64,000 bases of DNA from Arcanobacterium phocae (GCF_900105865.1 NZ_LT629804.1:620001-684000), one strand, 5' to 3'. Shown: positions 55,293 through 63,581, counted from the first letter of the stretch. Translations and numbers: made by a program. Notes: a model not told the origin generated them from the sequence alone.

Positions 55293-55383
55293 GGTAGCGT
55301 GTCCGAGCGGCCGAAGGTGCAGCACTCGAAATGCTGTGTACGGTAACCCCGTACCGAGGGTTCAAATCCCTCCGCTACCGCCA
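55293..55383 (+). tRNA. tRNA-Ser(CGA)
   Basis: 91-nt class II tRNA including encoded CCA. The acceptor GGTAGCG pairs with CGCTACC, the anticodon loop CTCGAAA carries CGA, and a long variable arm is present. Its 3' half is the left attachment site of the integrated element and is rebuilt intact by the integration. Confidence 0.96.
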
Positions 55384-55427
55384 TAGGAATCCCCGGGATA
55401 TCAACGAAAAGTTGGTTCCCGGGGTTT
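55355..55427 (+). repeat. attL: 73-bp core in tRNA-Ser(CGA)
   Basis: Identical to 62055-62127. It spans the T-arm, acceptor 3' strand, CCA and terminator of the tRNA. Confidence 0.92.
55390..55427 (+). terminator. Terminator of tRNA-Ser(CGA)
   Basis: CCCCGGG and CCCGGGG around a loop with AACGAAAAGTT, followed by TTTTG. A copy of the hairpin is carried by attR (62090-62127). Confidence 0.8.
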
Positions 55428-55923
55428 TGTTCTAGGGGTTCGTGGTCCCTACGTGGACCAGTGAAATGAAAATGCTCCCCACAGTCATGAACATAAGGTG
55501 GCGAAACACCACCCCACAGGCTTGATCCGATGGGGTCGCAAAACGCTACCCCGTTACATGGTTGAGTGCGTCAATAGTGTTTACATCCTTTTAACCGTCC
55601 ACAGTATAGACACCCTTTAAGGGTTGGCAGATCGTGCCAATGGTGACAACCAGCCTCCACAGTATGGAGAACACGCACCACAATAAACACCCGTACATCA
55701 CCCCACCCCAATACCCCTAACCTTGTTTGTATGACCGCTACGCGTTTAGGAGCTGACAGGCTGTACGGGTTTTAGAGTTTCGTTGTGTTTTCGGCGGGGG
55801 GATATATCGCTACGCTGTGCCTAGGGTGCGAACCAGGAGGGGGAGGGTAATGCACCCCATGGGTATGCGCTCGCGGTCAGGCTAGAAACTTATGGGCTTT
55901 CAGGTATGTTTAACGCTGTTTTA

Positions 55924-55976
55924 ACGCACTATTTGTGGTTGCCAACTATCTTTGTTGGCAAACATTGTTAGTGCGT
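55924..55976. repeat. Nested inverted repeat
   Basis: The outer pair ACGCACTA/TAGTGCGT and inner pair TTGCCAAC/GTTGGCAA are both perfect and concentric. It could be an origin hairpin or a recombination or protein-binding site. Confidence 0.7.
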
Positions 55977-56753
55977 GTAATTCACGTGTGTGGCGTGCTG
56001 TGGGCACTGTTGTACGGTTAATGTGTGAATACTGTTGCTAGTTGGCTGTATTGCTAAGGCGTGTAAGTATCTCGGTCGGGTCGTACTGGTTTTGTTCACA
56101 CCACGTGAGGAACTCGATCAGGTTCATGTTTAGTAATGCTTCATTGTCCATAGGTTCACTCATACACTGTTATCTCGTTGTGTGTCTGCGGTGTATGCCT
56201 GCTGTGGGCTAATGAACTTAGGGGGCTGTATCCCCTCCCTGCCTGTGTTTGTCGCTCCACGGGTCATAGCGATATCTCTCCCCACTATTTTTTCCACAAA
56301 CACACTCATGTGGGGGGGCGGGTACTCCCTCCCTGCCGGGTCTGTGCATAACCGCCGGATAGCAACATAATTTGAGCTAGCTTCGATGGAACGCTGTTTT
56401 TTATACCAAACACGCTTCAAATGGTGGGAGATCGTTGCAATATCAACGTTTTAATCGTTACAAGGCTGGGCGCTCGCGGTATGTTGTTTACTTGTTTTGT
56501 GGTGGTAGGGCGCTGTTTAAGCGTTGCTGTAGCTGTTTGAGCGCATGGGAATAAGTGCGTTTAGATAGCTGTTTTCATGCCATAAACACATGGTTAGGGT
56601 GGGGGATGACTCCCTTGCTTGTTTTGTGTTTAACCGCCGGATAGTGGCTCTGTGCGAGCGAGCGGTCAAAGTTCTGTTTTTTATTAAGCGTGGCGGGTTT
56701 ATGGCGTAGCGTCAACGATTGTGCCTAGGTTCAAGGGTGAGCGGTTTGTGGGT

Positions 56754-56792
56754 GGCCGGGGAACCTGTGCGCGTGTGACTGGCTCCCCGGCC
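56754..56792. terminator. GC-rich hairpin after the small CxxC gene
   Basis: GGCCGGGGA pairs with TCCCCGGCC, followed on the + strand by TTTTGTTT. It lies just beyond the 3' end of the minus-strand gene row and may isolate it from the gene-free region. Confidence 0.5.
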
Positions 56793-56802
56793 TTTTGTTT
56801 GT

Positions 56803-56964
56803 TTAGGTAGCCTGTTGGTGATGTTGGATTTGTTCTCGTTCCCATTGACACCACGGGTGGAGAGTTAAGCCTTTGAGGTGGACGCGTGGTAGTCCACACC
56901 AGCTACACCAGTAACCGGTGATGGGGTAGGTGTGCCCATCACCGGTTATAGTTCTTCTTTGCAT
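56803..56964 (-). CDS. Small CxxC protein (53 aa), unknown function
   Basis: A 53-residue reading frame starting MQRRTITGDGHTYPITGYWC, with CSWCG and a later WCQWER: three cysteines and several His that could bind zinc. GAGGGAGGG lies about 8 nt before the ATG, a strong ribosome binding site placed inside the end of the helicase gene; the two frames overlap by 19 nt. The upstream protein also ends in a CxxC segment. Such small zinc-finger-like genes are common in phage and plasmid operons. I cannot assign a role. Confidence 0.5.
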   Translation of the reverse strand: MQRRTITGDGHTYPITGYWCSWCGLPRVHLKGLTLHPWCQWEREQIQHHQQAT

Positions 56965-58754
56965 TGATCGCACCCTCCCTCATGGTCCAGTACCGTCCCA
57001 TGCCGTGGGCATGTGGCTTTGTGGTCACTGGCTTGCTCGCTGGGTGACGTGTGACCTGAATGGGGTTCTAACGGCTTGTTTTCGTTGCTATCAAGCGGTT
57101 TTGTCATTGTGGTCACAATGTGGTCATTAGGGCTTGTTTGACCTGAATGTGACCGCATTGCAGAAACGTTGCTAGAGTGCGGAAAAGTGGCAACTGTTTC
57201 CCCATTGTGGTCACCGTGGTCACGTTGAGCGGACTGCGTGACCTTAATAGTGTCTTCCGTGTCCATGCTTGGGGGAACATGCCCGGGCGCGTAAACGATA
57301 GAACCGCCTTGAAAACCTTTCACACGTTCAGTTATTAGACCGGCTCTATTCTTAGCACGCTGGTATGTAGACTTAGACCCTAGGCCTGCCGCCTTAAACT
57401 TGTCGTGCAATTCCCTATCTTTTATAGACGTGGTTTGCCCGGTGAATTGTTCTAATAGCCATTGGGCTTTGTCCTCTGTCTCCTGAGCGTCTTCGTAAGA
57501 TGATGGAGAGTAGTTGGTTACTGCCTCAGCAGACACGTCAGATTCTCCAACGTAGCGCAATGTCCCCATATCTTTTTGTTGTACCCCTGCGATAGTTAAG
57601 GGTACTGAATCGAACATATACAACCTGTGCTTACCGGCTTCTCCGTGGTTAAACTTTATTACCGACATTACAGATTCTTTAGCATCGGGTTTTTTAGCCA
57701 TTAACAAAAGACTGCGGGAACTGTCACGCCATTTAGTTGAGCCCAATAGTGCGTCTGCGCCGCGCCCGCCGCCTTTTTTCACGTGACTTAAACACAAGAA
57801 TGTGACACCGGTTTGCTCAGCAACACGGGTCAATCCTTGTACGAACCGTTCCACTTGTAGAGGGTTATCGTTATCGCCTTGGAATAATGCACTAACGGGA
57901 TCGAGAATAACAAGGGTCACGCCCGTGTCTTTAAGGTCTCCGAGAACATCAATCACGCTAGTTGCGGTTAATTCCTTATCCCCGTCTCTAGCGCTCATGT
58001 CGTAAAACTCGTTCAGGTCTATACCAGCGGCGCGCGCTCGCGGCCGGGTAATGGATTCTTTAGAGTCGTCTAGTCCAAGATAGGCAACTTTCCCGGGTTT
58101 GCCATAGTAGTCACCCTCTAGAGTGCCTTTAATGACTTGTGCGGCTATTTGTAGCGCTAGCGTGGTTTTACCACTACCGCCACCACCTCCGAGCATGGTT
58201 ATTGATCTTGCGGGTATGTATCCCTCCCACAGCATGTAGCTTGGTTCTTCTTCTATCTGGCTGTAAGGGGTCAGGACAAGACGCTTGCTAGTTCCTTTAG
58301 TGGAAGATTCGGTGTTAAGGAACTGTTTAGTTGCCTCTATCTCACTAAGAATCACATCACGGTCTGCCTTACCATCGCGTAACTGACTTAACCGCTCTAT
58401 GCGGCTACCAAGTTCCTTATCAACATAAGCGTCTTTGAGTTGCTTTATATAATCAGGGATAAGCGAAGCTGCGGGCTCCTTGTGAACACAATCGCCTATA
58501 TAGGCTCGGTTGATTCCCCTGCGGTCTTGTTCGTTGATAGTTTCAATGATCGGCCATGAGGTTACATTGTCGAACTGTGTACCAGACTGATCTAGCTCAC
58601 TGAACACGTGCCAGATATGTTGGTGTCGTGGATCGTTGAACCATTGCGGTTGAACCTCATGTAAGTGTTTCCAGTTGCCACTCGATAAAGCCGCACCTAT
58701 TAAACCCTGTTCAACGTCTTTCAGGTGCTCAAGCATGTCATTACTAGCGCTCAT
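56946..58754 (-). CDS. Replicative helicase: DnaB-like N-terminal domain with RepA/RecA-type AAA ATPase
   Basis: 602-residue protein. Residues 1-120 resemble a DnaB N-terminal domain (EQGLIGAALSSGNWKHLHEV). The ATPase core (about 170-400) has Walker A MLGGGGGSGKTTLALQIA, Walker B VTLVILDPVSALFQG and FLCLSHVKKGGGRGADALLG, as in plasmid RepA-type helicases (AAA_25). The C-terminal part has a winged-helix-like segment (DKFKAAGLGSKSTYQRAKNRAGLI) and ends with CPRHGTVLDHEGGCDQCKEEL, a zinc-ribbon-like CxxC. Probably unwinds the element's origin. Start 58754 has GGAGG 7 nt upstream and a 4-nt overlap with the preceding stop. Confidence 0.82.
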   Translation of the reverse strand: MSASNDMLEHLKDVEQGLIGAALSSGNWKHLHEVQPQWFNDPRHQHIWHVFSELDQSGTQFDNVTSWPIIETINEQDRRGINRAYIGDCVHKEPAASLIPDYIKQLKDAYVDKELGSRIERLSQLRDGKADRDVILSEIEATKQFLNTESSTKGTSKRLVLTPYSQIEEEPSYMLWEGYIPARSITMLGGGGGSGKTTLALQIAAQVIKGTLEGDYYGKPGKVAYLGLDDSKESITRPRARAAGIDLNEFYDMSARDGDKELTATSVIDVLGDLKDTGVTLVILDPVSALFQGDNDNPLQVERFVQGLTRVAEQTGVTFLCLSHVKKGGGRGADALLGSTKWRDSSRSLLLMAKKPDAKESVMSVIKFNHGEAGKHRLYMFDSVPLTIAGVQQKDMGTLRYVGESDVSAEAVTNYSPSSYEDAQETEDKAQWLLEQFTGQTTSIKDRELHDKFKAAGLGSKSTYQRAKNRAGLITERVKGFQGGSIVYAPGHVPPSMDTEDTIKVTQSAQRDHGDHNGETVATFPHSSNVSAMRSHSGQTSPNDHIVTTMTKPLDSNENKPLEPHSGHTSPSEQASDHKATCPRHGTVLDHEGGCDQCKEEL

Positions 58755-59002
58755 GCCTGCACCTCCAACCCATACCATGTGGCTACCGCGTCTAATAGTG
58801 CGTGTCCAAGGCTGCGCCCGGTGGCCGGGTCAAGATCGACGACGACACCATTGACCCGCACCCTTATCGGCGCGTACTGGTTAGACGTGATCGCAACCAA
58901 CCCATGAGGCTTACGTGTTGGGTCTATAGGTGCATTATTTGCGAGCGCATGAGGTAGAATATTGGTAGACCGTTTAGCACCCCCTAGATGGTCTTTTTTC
59001 AT
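58751..59002 (-). CDS. Small unknown protein of the element (83 aa)
   Basis: 83 residues, no recognised domain; VRVNGVVVDLDPATGRSLGHALLDAVATWYG looks like a small alpha/beta fold. It overlaps the genes on both sides by 4 nt (ATGA at each junction), which argues that it is a real coupled gene of the operon that leads into the helicase. Confidence 0.65.
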   Translation of the reverse strand: MKKDHLGGAKRSTNILPHALANNAPIDPTRKPHGLVAITSNQYAPIRVRVNGVVVDLDPATGRSLGHALLDAVATWYGLEVQA

Positions 59003-59184
59003 GCCACATCACCACCCATTACCAGATAGTCAGGCAGTAGGTCAGCCAACATGTTATAGACGGCTTGGGCTTGTTCCCACGTTAAAACCATCTGCTGGTT
59101 ATCGACTTCTAGGGTTGCGCCTTGCGCGCTCGCGGTTACTGAGGCGATTTCACGCGTGGTGTCTGTGTTGGGTACTAGTCTCAT
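58999..59184 (-). CDS. Small unknown protein of the element (61 aa)
   Basis: 61 residues with a predicted C-terminal helix pair (TWEQAQAVYNMLADLLPDYLVM). No family recognised. The start overlaps the stop of the HTH gene by one base (TAATG) and the end overlaps the next gene by 4 nt, which supports translation by coupling. Confidence 0.6.
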   Translation of the reverse strand: MRLVPNTDTTREIASVTASAQGATLEVDNQQMVLTWEQAQAVYNMLADLLPDYLVMGGDVA

Positions 59185-59366
59185 TAGTTCACCCCCTCAT
59201 CAATGATGGTGTTGAGGGTGGTGTCACTGATCATGACGCGGCGGCCTAGGCGTGTTGCTTTAATTTTCCCGGCGTATTCCCATTTGCGTAAAGTTGGGAC
59301 TGCTATGCCTAATACTTGAGCGGCTTCGTGGAGTGTGTAGAGTTTCTTTTGGCTAATGTTTTCCAT
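59184..59366 (-). CDS. Excisionase-like helix-turn-helix protein
   Basis: 60-residue DNA-binding protein of the MerR-like HTH_17/excisionase type: LYTLHEAAQVLGIAVPTLRKWEYAGKIKATRLGRRVMI, with a recognition helix and a wing. In an integrated element it probably assists excision or regulates the operon. Start 59366 (MENISQKK) has GAAAGG 7 nt upstream; an in-frame ATG six codons earlier has none. First gene of the coupled small-gene/helicase row. Confidence 0.82.
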   Translation of the reverse strand: MENISQKKLYTLHEAAQVLGIAVPTLRKWEYAGKIKATRLGRRVMISDTTLNTIIDEGVN

Positions 59367-59528
59367 TGGTATGCCTTTCGGCATTGCGGAATTAGGCGCG
59401 GTTAATCCTCCGGTACGTTAACCGGCTTTCGACACAGACAAGTTTTGCCTGTGTGGTGTTCGCGCCGCCTACATATCAGGCACCATGTCACCACTAGCTA
59501 AAATAGTATCAAAACGTGTGAATGTACA

Positions 59529-60272
59529 TCAAATAATCTGTTTGTTGAGATCAATAGCTTTAATCAAGCTACTAGCGCTTATCTCTGTAATATTGTGCTC
59601 TTTCAACTGGTCAAGTACAGGGGAGAGTTCTTCATCGCTTATTGCTCTGTATCTGCGCCTGCATGGGCAATTTAATTCGTACACCCAACGTCCAGCATGT
59701 TTTTGGGGTAAAACGCCGTTGAAAAATTGAGACAAGTTGGTAAGCTCAGGCTCTAATGCGATATCCGCGGGGGTTATAATTCTAGGATTATAGAATTTTG
59801 CTGGCGTAATGCCGATGATATTGTCTCCCGTTTCAGAGGCTAGGTCGTTTTCATCTACAAGGCCAACATCTAGGGCTTCGGATAAAGGAATGTCATAATC
59901 TACATCATGATAACTATCGCTTATGAATATGGTCGTGTCGTCCTCCCCATAGGCTGATCTTTCGACTTTTTTTAAAACAAAATCAGCCGCAATATCGTAA
60001 GGAATATTGTCCAGTAGAACTCTCTTGATAGTCTCTTCGTATTCTCGTTTGCGTGGCAGTAAAACAGTTCCCCATGTTTTTGGTTCGAGAGACACTGGGG
60101 AAAATAGTGCTAGCCATCTTTTTTCCTTTTTGGAGTGGAAACTACGTTTCGCATTGCAAAATATGGCAATTCCTCCAGATTTTTTCCAGTCATCTGCCGT
60201 GGTTGCATAACGGTCTATGTCTTCTAGAAATGCTTCTTCTATCAGTTCTTGAAAGTTATTGAACTCAAACAT
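59529..60272 (-). CDS. Unknown protein carried by the element (247 aa)
   Basis: 247 residues, not recognised. It starts MFEFNNFQELIEEAFLEDID, contains FCNAKRSFHSKKEKRWLALF and FISDSYHDVDYDIPLSEALD, and a C-terminal NCPCRRRYRAISDEELSPVLD with a CPC pair. It is AT-richer than the neighbouring element genes and has no membrane segment. GGAG precedes the ATG. It overlaps the end of the 110-residue gene upstream by 8 nt, so the two form a pair between the integrase and the HTH gene, a common place for accessory cargo such as defence or exclusion functions; I claim no function. Confidence 0.7.
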   Translation of the reverse strand: MFEFNNFQELIEEAFLEDIDRYATTADDWKKSGGIAIFCNAKRSFHSKKEKRWLALFSPVSLEPKTWGTVLLPRKREYEETIKRVLLDNIPYDIAADFVLKKVERSAYGEDDTTIFISDSYHDVDYDIPLSEALDVGLVDENDLASETGDNIIGITPAKFYNPRIITPADIALEPELTNLSQFFNGVLPQKHAGRWVYELNCPCRRRYRAISDEELSPVLDQLKEHNITEISASSLIKAIDLNKQII

Positions 60273-60597
60273 CGCGCTGTCTCCTCACGCGCGCTCCTGT
60301 TGTGGCCTTGAGGAACATAGCGGCCTGTGAAACGTCCTCAGCATGTTTCACTAAATAGTCGCCATCTAAACTTTCCCCATTGTCTATTGTGATATCCACG
60401 GGGCATAGCTCCCCGCCGTTACCGCTTGCGTGTGCCACATACCCTAAGGCAATGAGGCCAAAATATTTAAGCCCGCAAACACTGTATGCGTGACCGTCAG
60501 GACAACGGGTGTCAGCATTGTAGTTATATTCGTCAAGGTTATCTGGCAGTAGTGCGCGTAGTTCTTCGCGTGGTTGTGTTGGTTCTGTCGTCGTCAT
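60265..60597 (-). CDS. Unknown protein carried by the element (110 aa)
   Basis: 110 residues with no recognised family. DTRCPDGHAYSVCGLKYFGLIALGYVAH is the most distinctive part. AAAGGA lies 7 nt before the ATG. It begins 16 bp after the integrase stop on the same strand and overlaps the 247-residue gene by 8 nt, so it is translated as its partner. Confidence 0.65.
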   Translation of the reverse strand: MTTTEPTQPREELRALLPDNLDEYNYNADTRCPDGHAYSVCGLKYFGLIALGYVAHASGNGGELCPVDITIDNGESLDGDYLVKHAEDVSQAAMFLKATTGARVRRQRDV

Positions 60598-60612
60598 AGT
60601 AGAGTTCCTTTC

Positions 60613-61893
60613 TCATTTAGCCTGCTGGCTTGTGGTGTTGTTCTGGTTTTCGTGTTCTCTGCGTTTAGCGTCGAGTGAGGGGATATTCTTTGCCGATTCA
60701 AACGCGCTGTTAATCTGATCCACCGCCTGTGCGTTACGCTCTTGCGTGGCCTTGGCATAACGCAACGTCATGTGTGGGGTTGTATGTCCAACAATGGCTT
60801 GTACCTTGTATTGCGGTATATCAATATCAAGCATGTTTGTGATCGCTGTACGACGGAAATCATGCGGTGAGAAACTCTCAATACCCACACGTTTAGCGGC
60901 GCGCTTTAAGTTGATCTGATAAGTGGACTCAGGCAAGTATGCCCGCCTATTCGTAGACGCATGAAACATGATCCCGTTTAGCCCAACTTGTTGTGCGCGT
61001 TCTTTCATCTCAGGAACTAGCACGGTTGGCACTTCCAGCACGCGAACACCGCTAGCAGTCTTAGGGGTATCCAATCGTAAGTTTTCGCCCTGCCCACTAA
61101 TGGCCTTGTTAATAGAAATCTGCATACGCTCAACGCCGTCTTTATCTTTGTAGAGAATACAATCCCCGCCAGTAAGCGCACGCGCTTCACCAGACCTCAG
61201 ACCTAACAGGCCAGACAACCGCACTAACAATGACATATATTGGGGTACTTCATCGGCTATAGCCTCTAATTGTGCCCATGTAATAGCCCGCTGCGAACGC
61301 TCATGGCCTTTACCTGGCTTAGCACACTCAGGGGCTTTTACTTTCCCCAATAACCCGCGAGTACACGGGTTATGGTCAAGTAATTCATCATCAAACGCCG
61401 TAAGAATCACGCTACGGAACAGCTCATAAGACTTTTTACGCGCGCCGGGACTACCGGGACTAAGTACGCTTAACCATTGCCGTATATCTAACGTTGTGAT
61501 CTGTTTTAACGGCACATTACCCCACCGGGGCAACACATGGTTATCCATGCGCGCTTCTTCAGCACGCCGGGTTGAATACTTCCAAGCACGGGTAGGCAAC
61601 CAAGAATCACGCACATACTCCCCAAACGTATATGCCTCTGCCCGCGCCCGACGTTCAGCCTCTACGCGCTCGCGGTCTAGCTGTTCGGGGGACTTCCATA
61701 CGCCGCGTTCTATGTCCGCCTTTACTTGTGCGAGCCATGAGCGCGCCGCGGTCTTGGTAGTGAATGTGGTGGGAGCGTTAATGTAGTTGCGTTTGCCGTC
61801 AGTCTTGTAGGGCTGATTTGGGTGTATATATCGGGCTCTATATTTGCCGTTTTTCGTTTTTGGAGTGTCTCCAAATGCTTGAGCTCTAGCCAT
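60613..61893 (-). CDS. int: Tyrosine recombinase (phage-type integrase)
   Basis: 426-residue integrase. The N-terminal arm-binding region (KTKNGKYRARYIHPN) precedes a SAM-like core-binding domain (about residues 85-165) and the catalytic domain: Arg in LGLRSGEARALTG, HxxR in SPHDFRRTAITNML, His in VGHTTPHMTLRYAK and the nucleophile Tyr in that same segment. It catalyses site-specific insertion at tRNA-Ser(CGA). AAGGGG lies 6 nt before the ATG. It sits 160 bp from attR, the usual position. Confidence 0.95.
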   Translation of the reverse strand: MARAQAFGDTPKTKNGKYRARYIHPNQPYKTDGKRNYINAPTTFTTKTAARSWLAQVKADIERGVWKSPEQLDRERVEAERRARAEAYTFGEYVRDSWLPTRAWKYSTRRAEEARMDNHVLPRWGNVPLKQITTLDIRQWLSVLSPGSPGARKKSYELFRSVILTAFDDELLDHNPCTRGLLGKVKAPECAKPGKGHERSQRAITWAQLEAIADEVPQYMSLLVRLSGLLGLRSGEARALTGGDCILYKDKDGVERMQISINKAISGQGENLRLDTPKTASGVRVLEVPTVLVPEMKERAQQVGLNGIMFHASTNRRAYLPESTYQINLKRAAKRVGIESFSPHDFRRTAITNMLDIDIPQYKVQAIVGHTTPHMTLRYAKATQERNAQAVDQINSAFESAKNIPSLDAKRREHENQNNTTSQQAK

Positions 61894-62054
61894 TTAATGC
61901 CCCTTAAAGCTGAGTAGCCATTGAGTAGCGAAACAATATAATTTAATGGTACTACAGGGTAAATGAGAGTAATAGCTAAATAAGATAAATTATTGCTACA
62001 TCAACGAAAACACGGGAAAACGTTGAAAACTCAAGCCGGCCAAAAAGGCGTACG

Positions 62055-62127
62055 CGAGGGTTCAAATCCCTCCGCTACCGCCATAGGAATCCCCGGGATA
62101 TCAACGAAAAGTTGGTTCCCGGGGTTT
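62055..62127 (+). repeat. attR: 73-bp core copy
   Basis: Identical to 55355-55427. It holds the 3' end of the tRNA and its terminator but no tRNA 5' half, as expected on the element's far side. Confidence 0.92.
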
Positions 62128-62201
62128 CTTTTTAGGGATTTGCATACTGTACGCAGGACTAGTTTTCCAGTCGCTGTACGCGGGGCAGCGTCGCCGAATC
62201 T

Positions 62202-62252
62202 CGGCAATAGCGCAAACCTAGACGTATATGGCCTTGGTTTGCGCTATTGCCG
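62202..62252. repeat. Palindromic element of a second family, copy 1
   Basis: A perfect 17-bp stem, CGGCAATAGCGCAAACC against GGTTTGCGCTATTGCCG. The right arm contains the stop codon of the acyltransferase gene, so the hairpin can act as its terminator. A diverged copy is at 63906-63960. Confidence 0.85.
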
Positions 62253-63302
62253 TGTTTTGCCTACACCTACGATTCGCCGCAGCACTGGTCGCATCAACCG
62301 GGACATCACAATCGTCAGCCCAACAGTCACCATCAGCGATACCACCACAAACACATAGCGGTATTCCGCCCACCCGGCAGACGTCAGCACCATCATCGGC
62401 AGCCGCTGCAGCACATAAATCCAAAACAGATTCCGGCCACACCACGCCAACACCGGGCTGTCCAGATGAACCACCATCGTCACCAACACTGCTACTGCGC
62501 AATACCACAGTGCCGCCATCTGAAAAACCAAATAATGCATTCCGGCATAATTGTTAACGACGACGAAGCCCGCCGTCGTCGTCACCAATAAAAACAACCA
62601 ACGCCGCCAAGAATGAGCACCGCGCAACCACTCCTCGACTGGGGCACGATAAGCCGACCAAGCCATACCCAACGGATAGCACAGCGCCGTATTGTATGAA
62701 TACGTGGCCGAAAAATCCTTCGCCCACCACATGAGCAGACTAAAAGCGAGCGTCACCGCAAACATTGCAGCGAGCGCAAGATGCGGGCACGAACCCACCA
62801 GCGAATAAACCACGAACGTCAGCGCATACAACACCAAAATCGCAAAAATATACCACGCCGAATTGCCAACACTCGTCCAACCAGTAAATGCCAACACAAC
62901 CTGTGCCAGGGTAAAATCCCGACCCAATAGCAAACCAACGAGAGCATAAATTGCTACCACACACGCGAAATTAACCCAAGTTACCCCAAACCGCTTCACC
63001 GGAATCGACTGAACATATCCTGGCTTGCGGCGGATAGACTCATGCACCCCGAACCCGGAATAAAACAAAAACAAAGCCACCATGAGCTGACCCAAACCCG
63101 TTGCTAAACCAAGCATCCAGCTATCTGCGTGCGGATCAACCGGAATATAGGTGCGCACATGTGCATAAAAAACAATCAAAATAAACAGGCCATTAATGCG
63201 CGTTGTGTGAGCATGAGAAATATAGGACTCCACATCCGGTTGGTGCATAATCCGCGCCCGAAAAACCGTTACCGCTAGTAAAGCAACAAGAAAAATATTC
63301 AC
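62244..63302 (-). CDS. Membrane acyltransferase (acyltransferase-3 family)
   Basis: 352-residue integral membrane protein with about ten hydrophobic segments. The N-terminal region has the family's RINGLFILIVFYAHV (His for catalysis) and FLFYSGFGVHESI, and later AWYIFAILVLYALTF and WCGRNLFWIYVLQR. Members transfer acyl groups to sugars or other envelope components. A GTG start at 63302 is given by the frame. The last codons lie in the palindromic element at 62202-62252. Confidence 0.82.
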   Translation of the reverse strand: MNIFLVALLAVTVFRARIMHQPDVESYISHAHTTRINGLFILIVFYAHVRTYIPVDPHADSWMLGLATGLGQLMVALFLFYSGFGVHESIRRKPGYVQSIPVKRFGVTWVNFACVVAIYALVGLLLGRDFTLAQVVLAFTGWTSVGNSAWYIFAILVLYALTFVVYSLVGSCPHLALAAMFAVTLAFSLLMWWAKDFSATYSYNTALCYPLGMAWSAYRAPVEEWLRGAHSWRRWLFLLVTTTAGFVVVNNYAGMHYLVFQMAALWYCAVAVLVTMVVHLDSPVLAWCGRNLFWIYVLQRLPMMVLTSAGWAEYRYVFVVVSLMVTVGLTIVMSRLMRPVLRRIVGVGKTRQ

Positions 63303-63335
63303 GCACCTAGCCTAAACGACGATTGGCAGGAAACG

Positions 63336-63551
63336 TCACTCGGGAGAGTCGGTATTGTCGCGTCGTTTCTTAGCTCGGCGGTTGCGGATAATCGCAATGA
63401 TTCCGGCACTCACTCCGGCTAGCACAGGAAGCCATAGTTTTGGATGAGTAACGAGCCATGATAGCCAGTCTGGGAGCTCCGGGAGATCGGGGAGATCGGG
63501 AAGGAAGGAGCTGAGCCAACGGAAAAACTTGACGATTGGAGCCCAGAGCAT
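63336..63551 (-). CDS. Small membrane protein (71 aa)
   Basis: 71 residues: a hydrophobic N-terminal helix, a proline-rich FLPDLPDLPELPDWLSWL stretch with three near-copies of DLP, a second helix (LWLPVLAGVSAGIIAII) and a basic tail (RNRRAKKRRD). Unknown function. The gene follows the next membrane protein gene on the same strand by 30 bp and precedes the acyltransferase, so the three may form one operon. Confidence 0.6.
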   Translation of the reverse strand: MLWAPIVKFFRWLSSFLPDLPDLPELPDWLSWLVTHPKLWLPVLAGVSAGIIAIIRNRRAKKRRDNTDSPE

Positions 63552-63581
63552 GGCTAATACGTACGATATTGGTTTCCAGAT

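Larger units (their letters stand above)
55428..56802. other. Gene-free 1.4-kb region of the integrated element, possible origin
   Basis: No convincing gene on either strand. It holds several small palindromes (TGGTCC/GGACCA at about 55443; GGGGT-N-GC/GC-N-ACCCC at about 55532), a CCACAGTAT repeat (about 55600 and 55655), a nested inverted repeat at 55924-55976, and an imperfect duplication with AACCGCCGGATAG at 56350 and 56632 and CTGTTTTTTAT at 56394 and 56674. Next to a helicase gene, this repeat-rich stretch is a reasonable place for a replication origin, which is inference. Confidence 0.45.
55355..62127. mobile_element. Integrated element in tRNA-Ser(CGA), 6.7 kb between att cores
   Basis: A perfect 73-bp direct repeat lies at 55355-55427 and 62055-62127, exactly 6700 bp apart; the left copy is the 3' part of tRNA-Ser(CGA) plus its terminator. 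Inside are a tyrosine recombinase (60613-61893), a DNA-binding excisionase-like protein, a DnaB/RepA-type helicase, several small unknown genes all on the minus strand, and a 1.4-kb gene-free stretch. I see no FtsK/TraB transfer protein, relaxase, capsid or terminase gene. It may be a plasmid-like or satellite-type element depending on a helper. Confidence 0.9.

Noticed and set aside
56160..56420. 86-codon minus-strand open frame in the element's gene-free region
   Set aside because: Low-complexity composition, no ribosome binding site, no recognisable family, and it lies over duplicated noncoding sequence.
56699..56899. 66-codon minus-strand frame after the helicase gene
   Set aside because: It runs through a GC-rich hairpin (56754-56792) and has a proline/threonine-rich random-looking sequence. 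The overlapping 53-codon frame at 56803-56964 has the better ribosome binding site.
56930..57130. 66-codon plus-strand open frame over the helicase 3' end
   Set aside because: Shadow of the helicase gene; rich in Cys, Trp and His as expected from the complementary frame.
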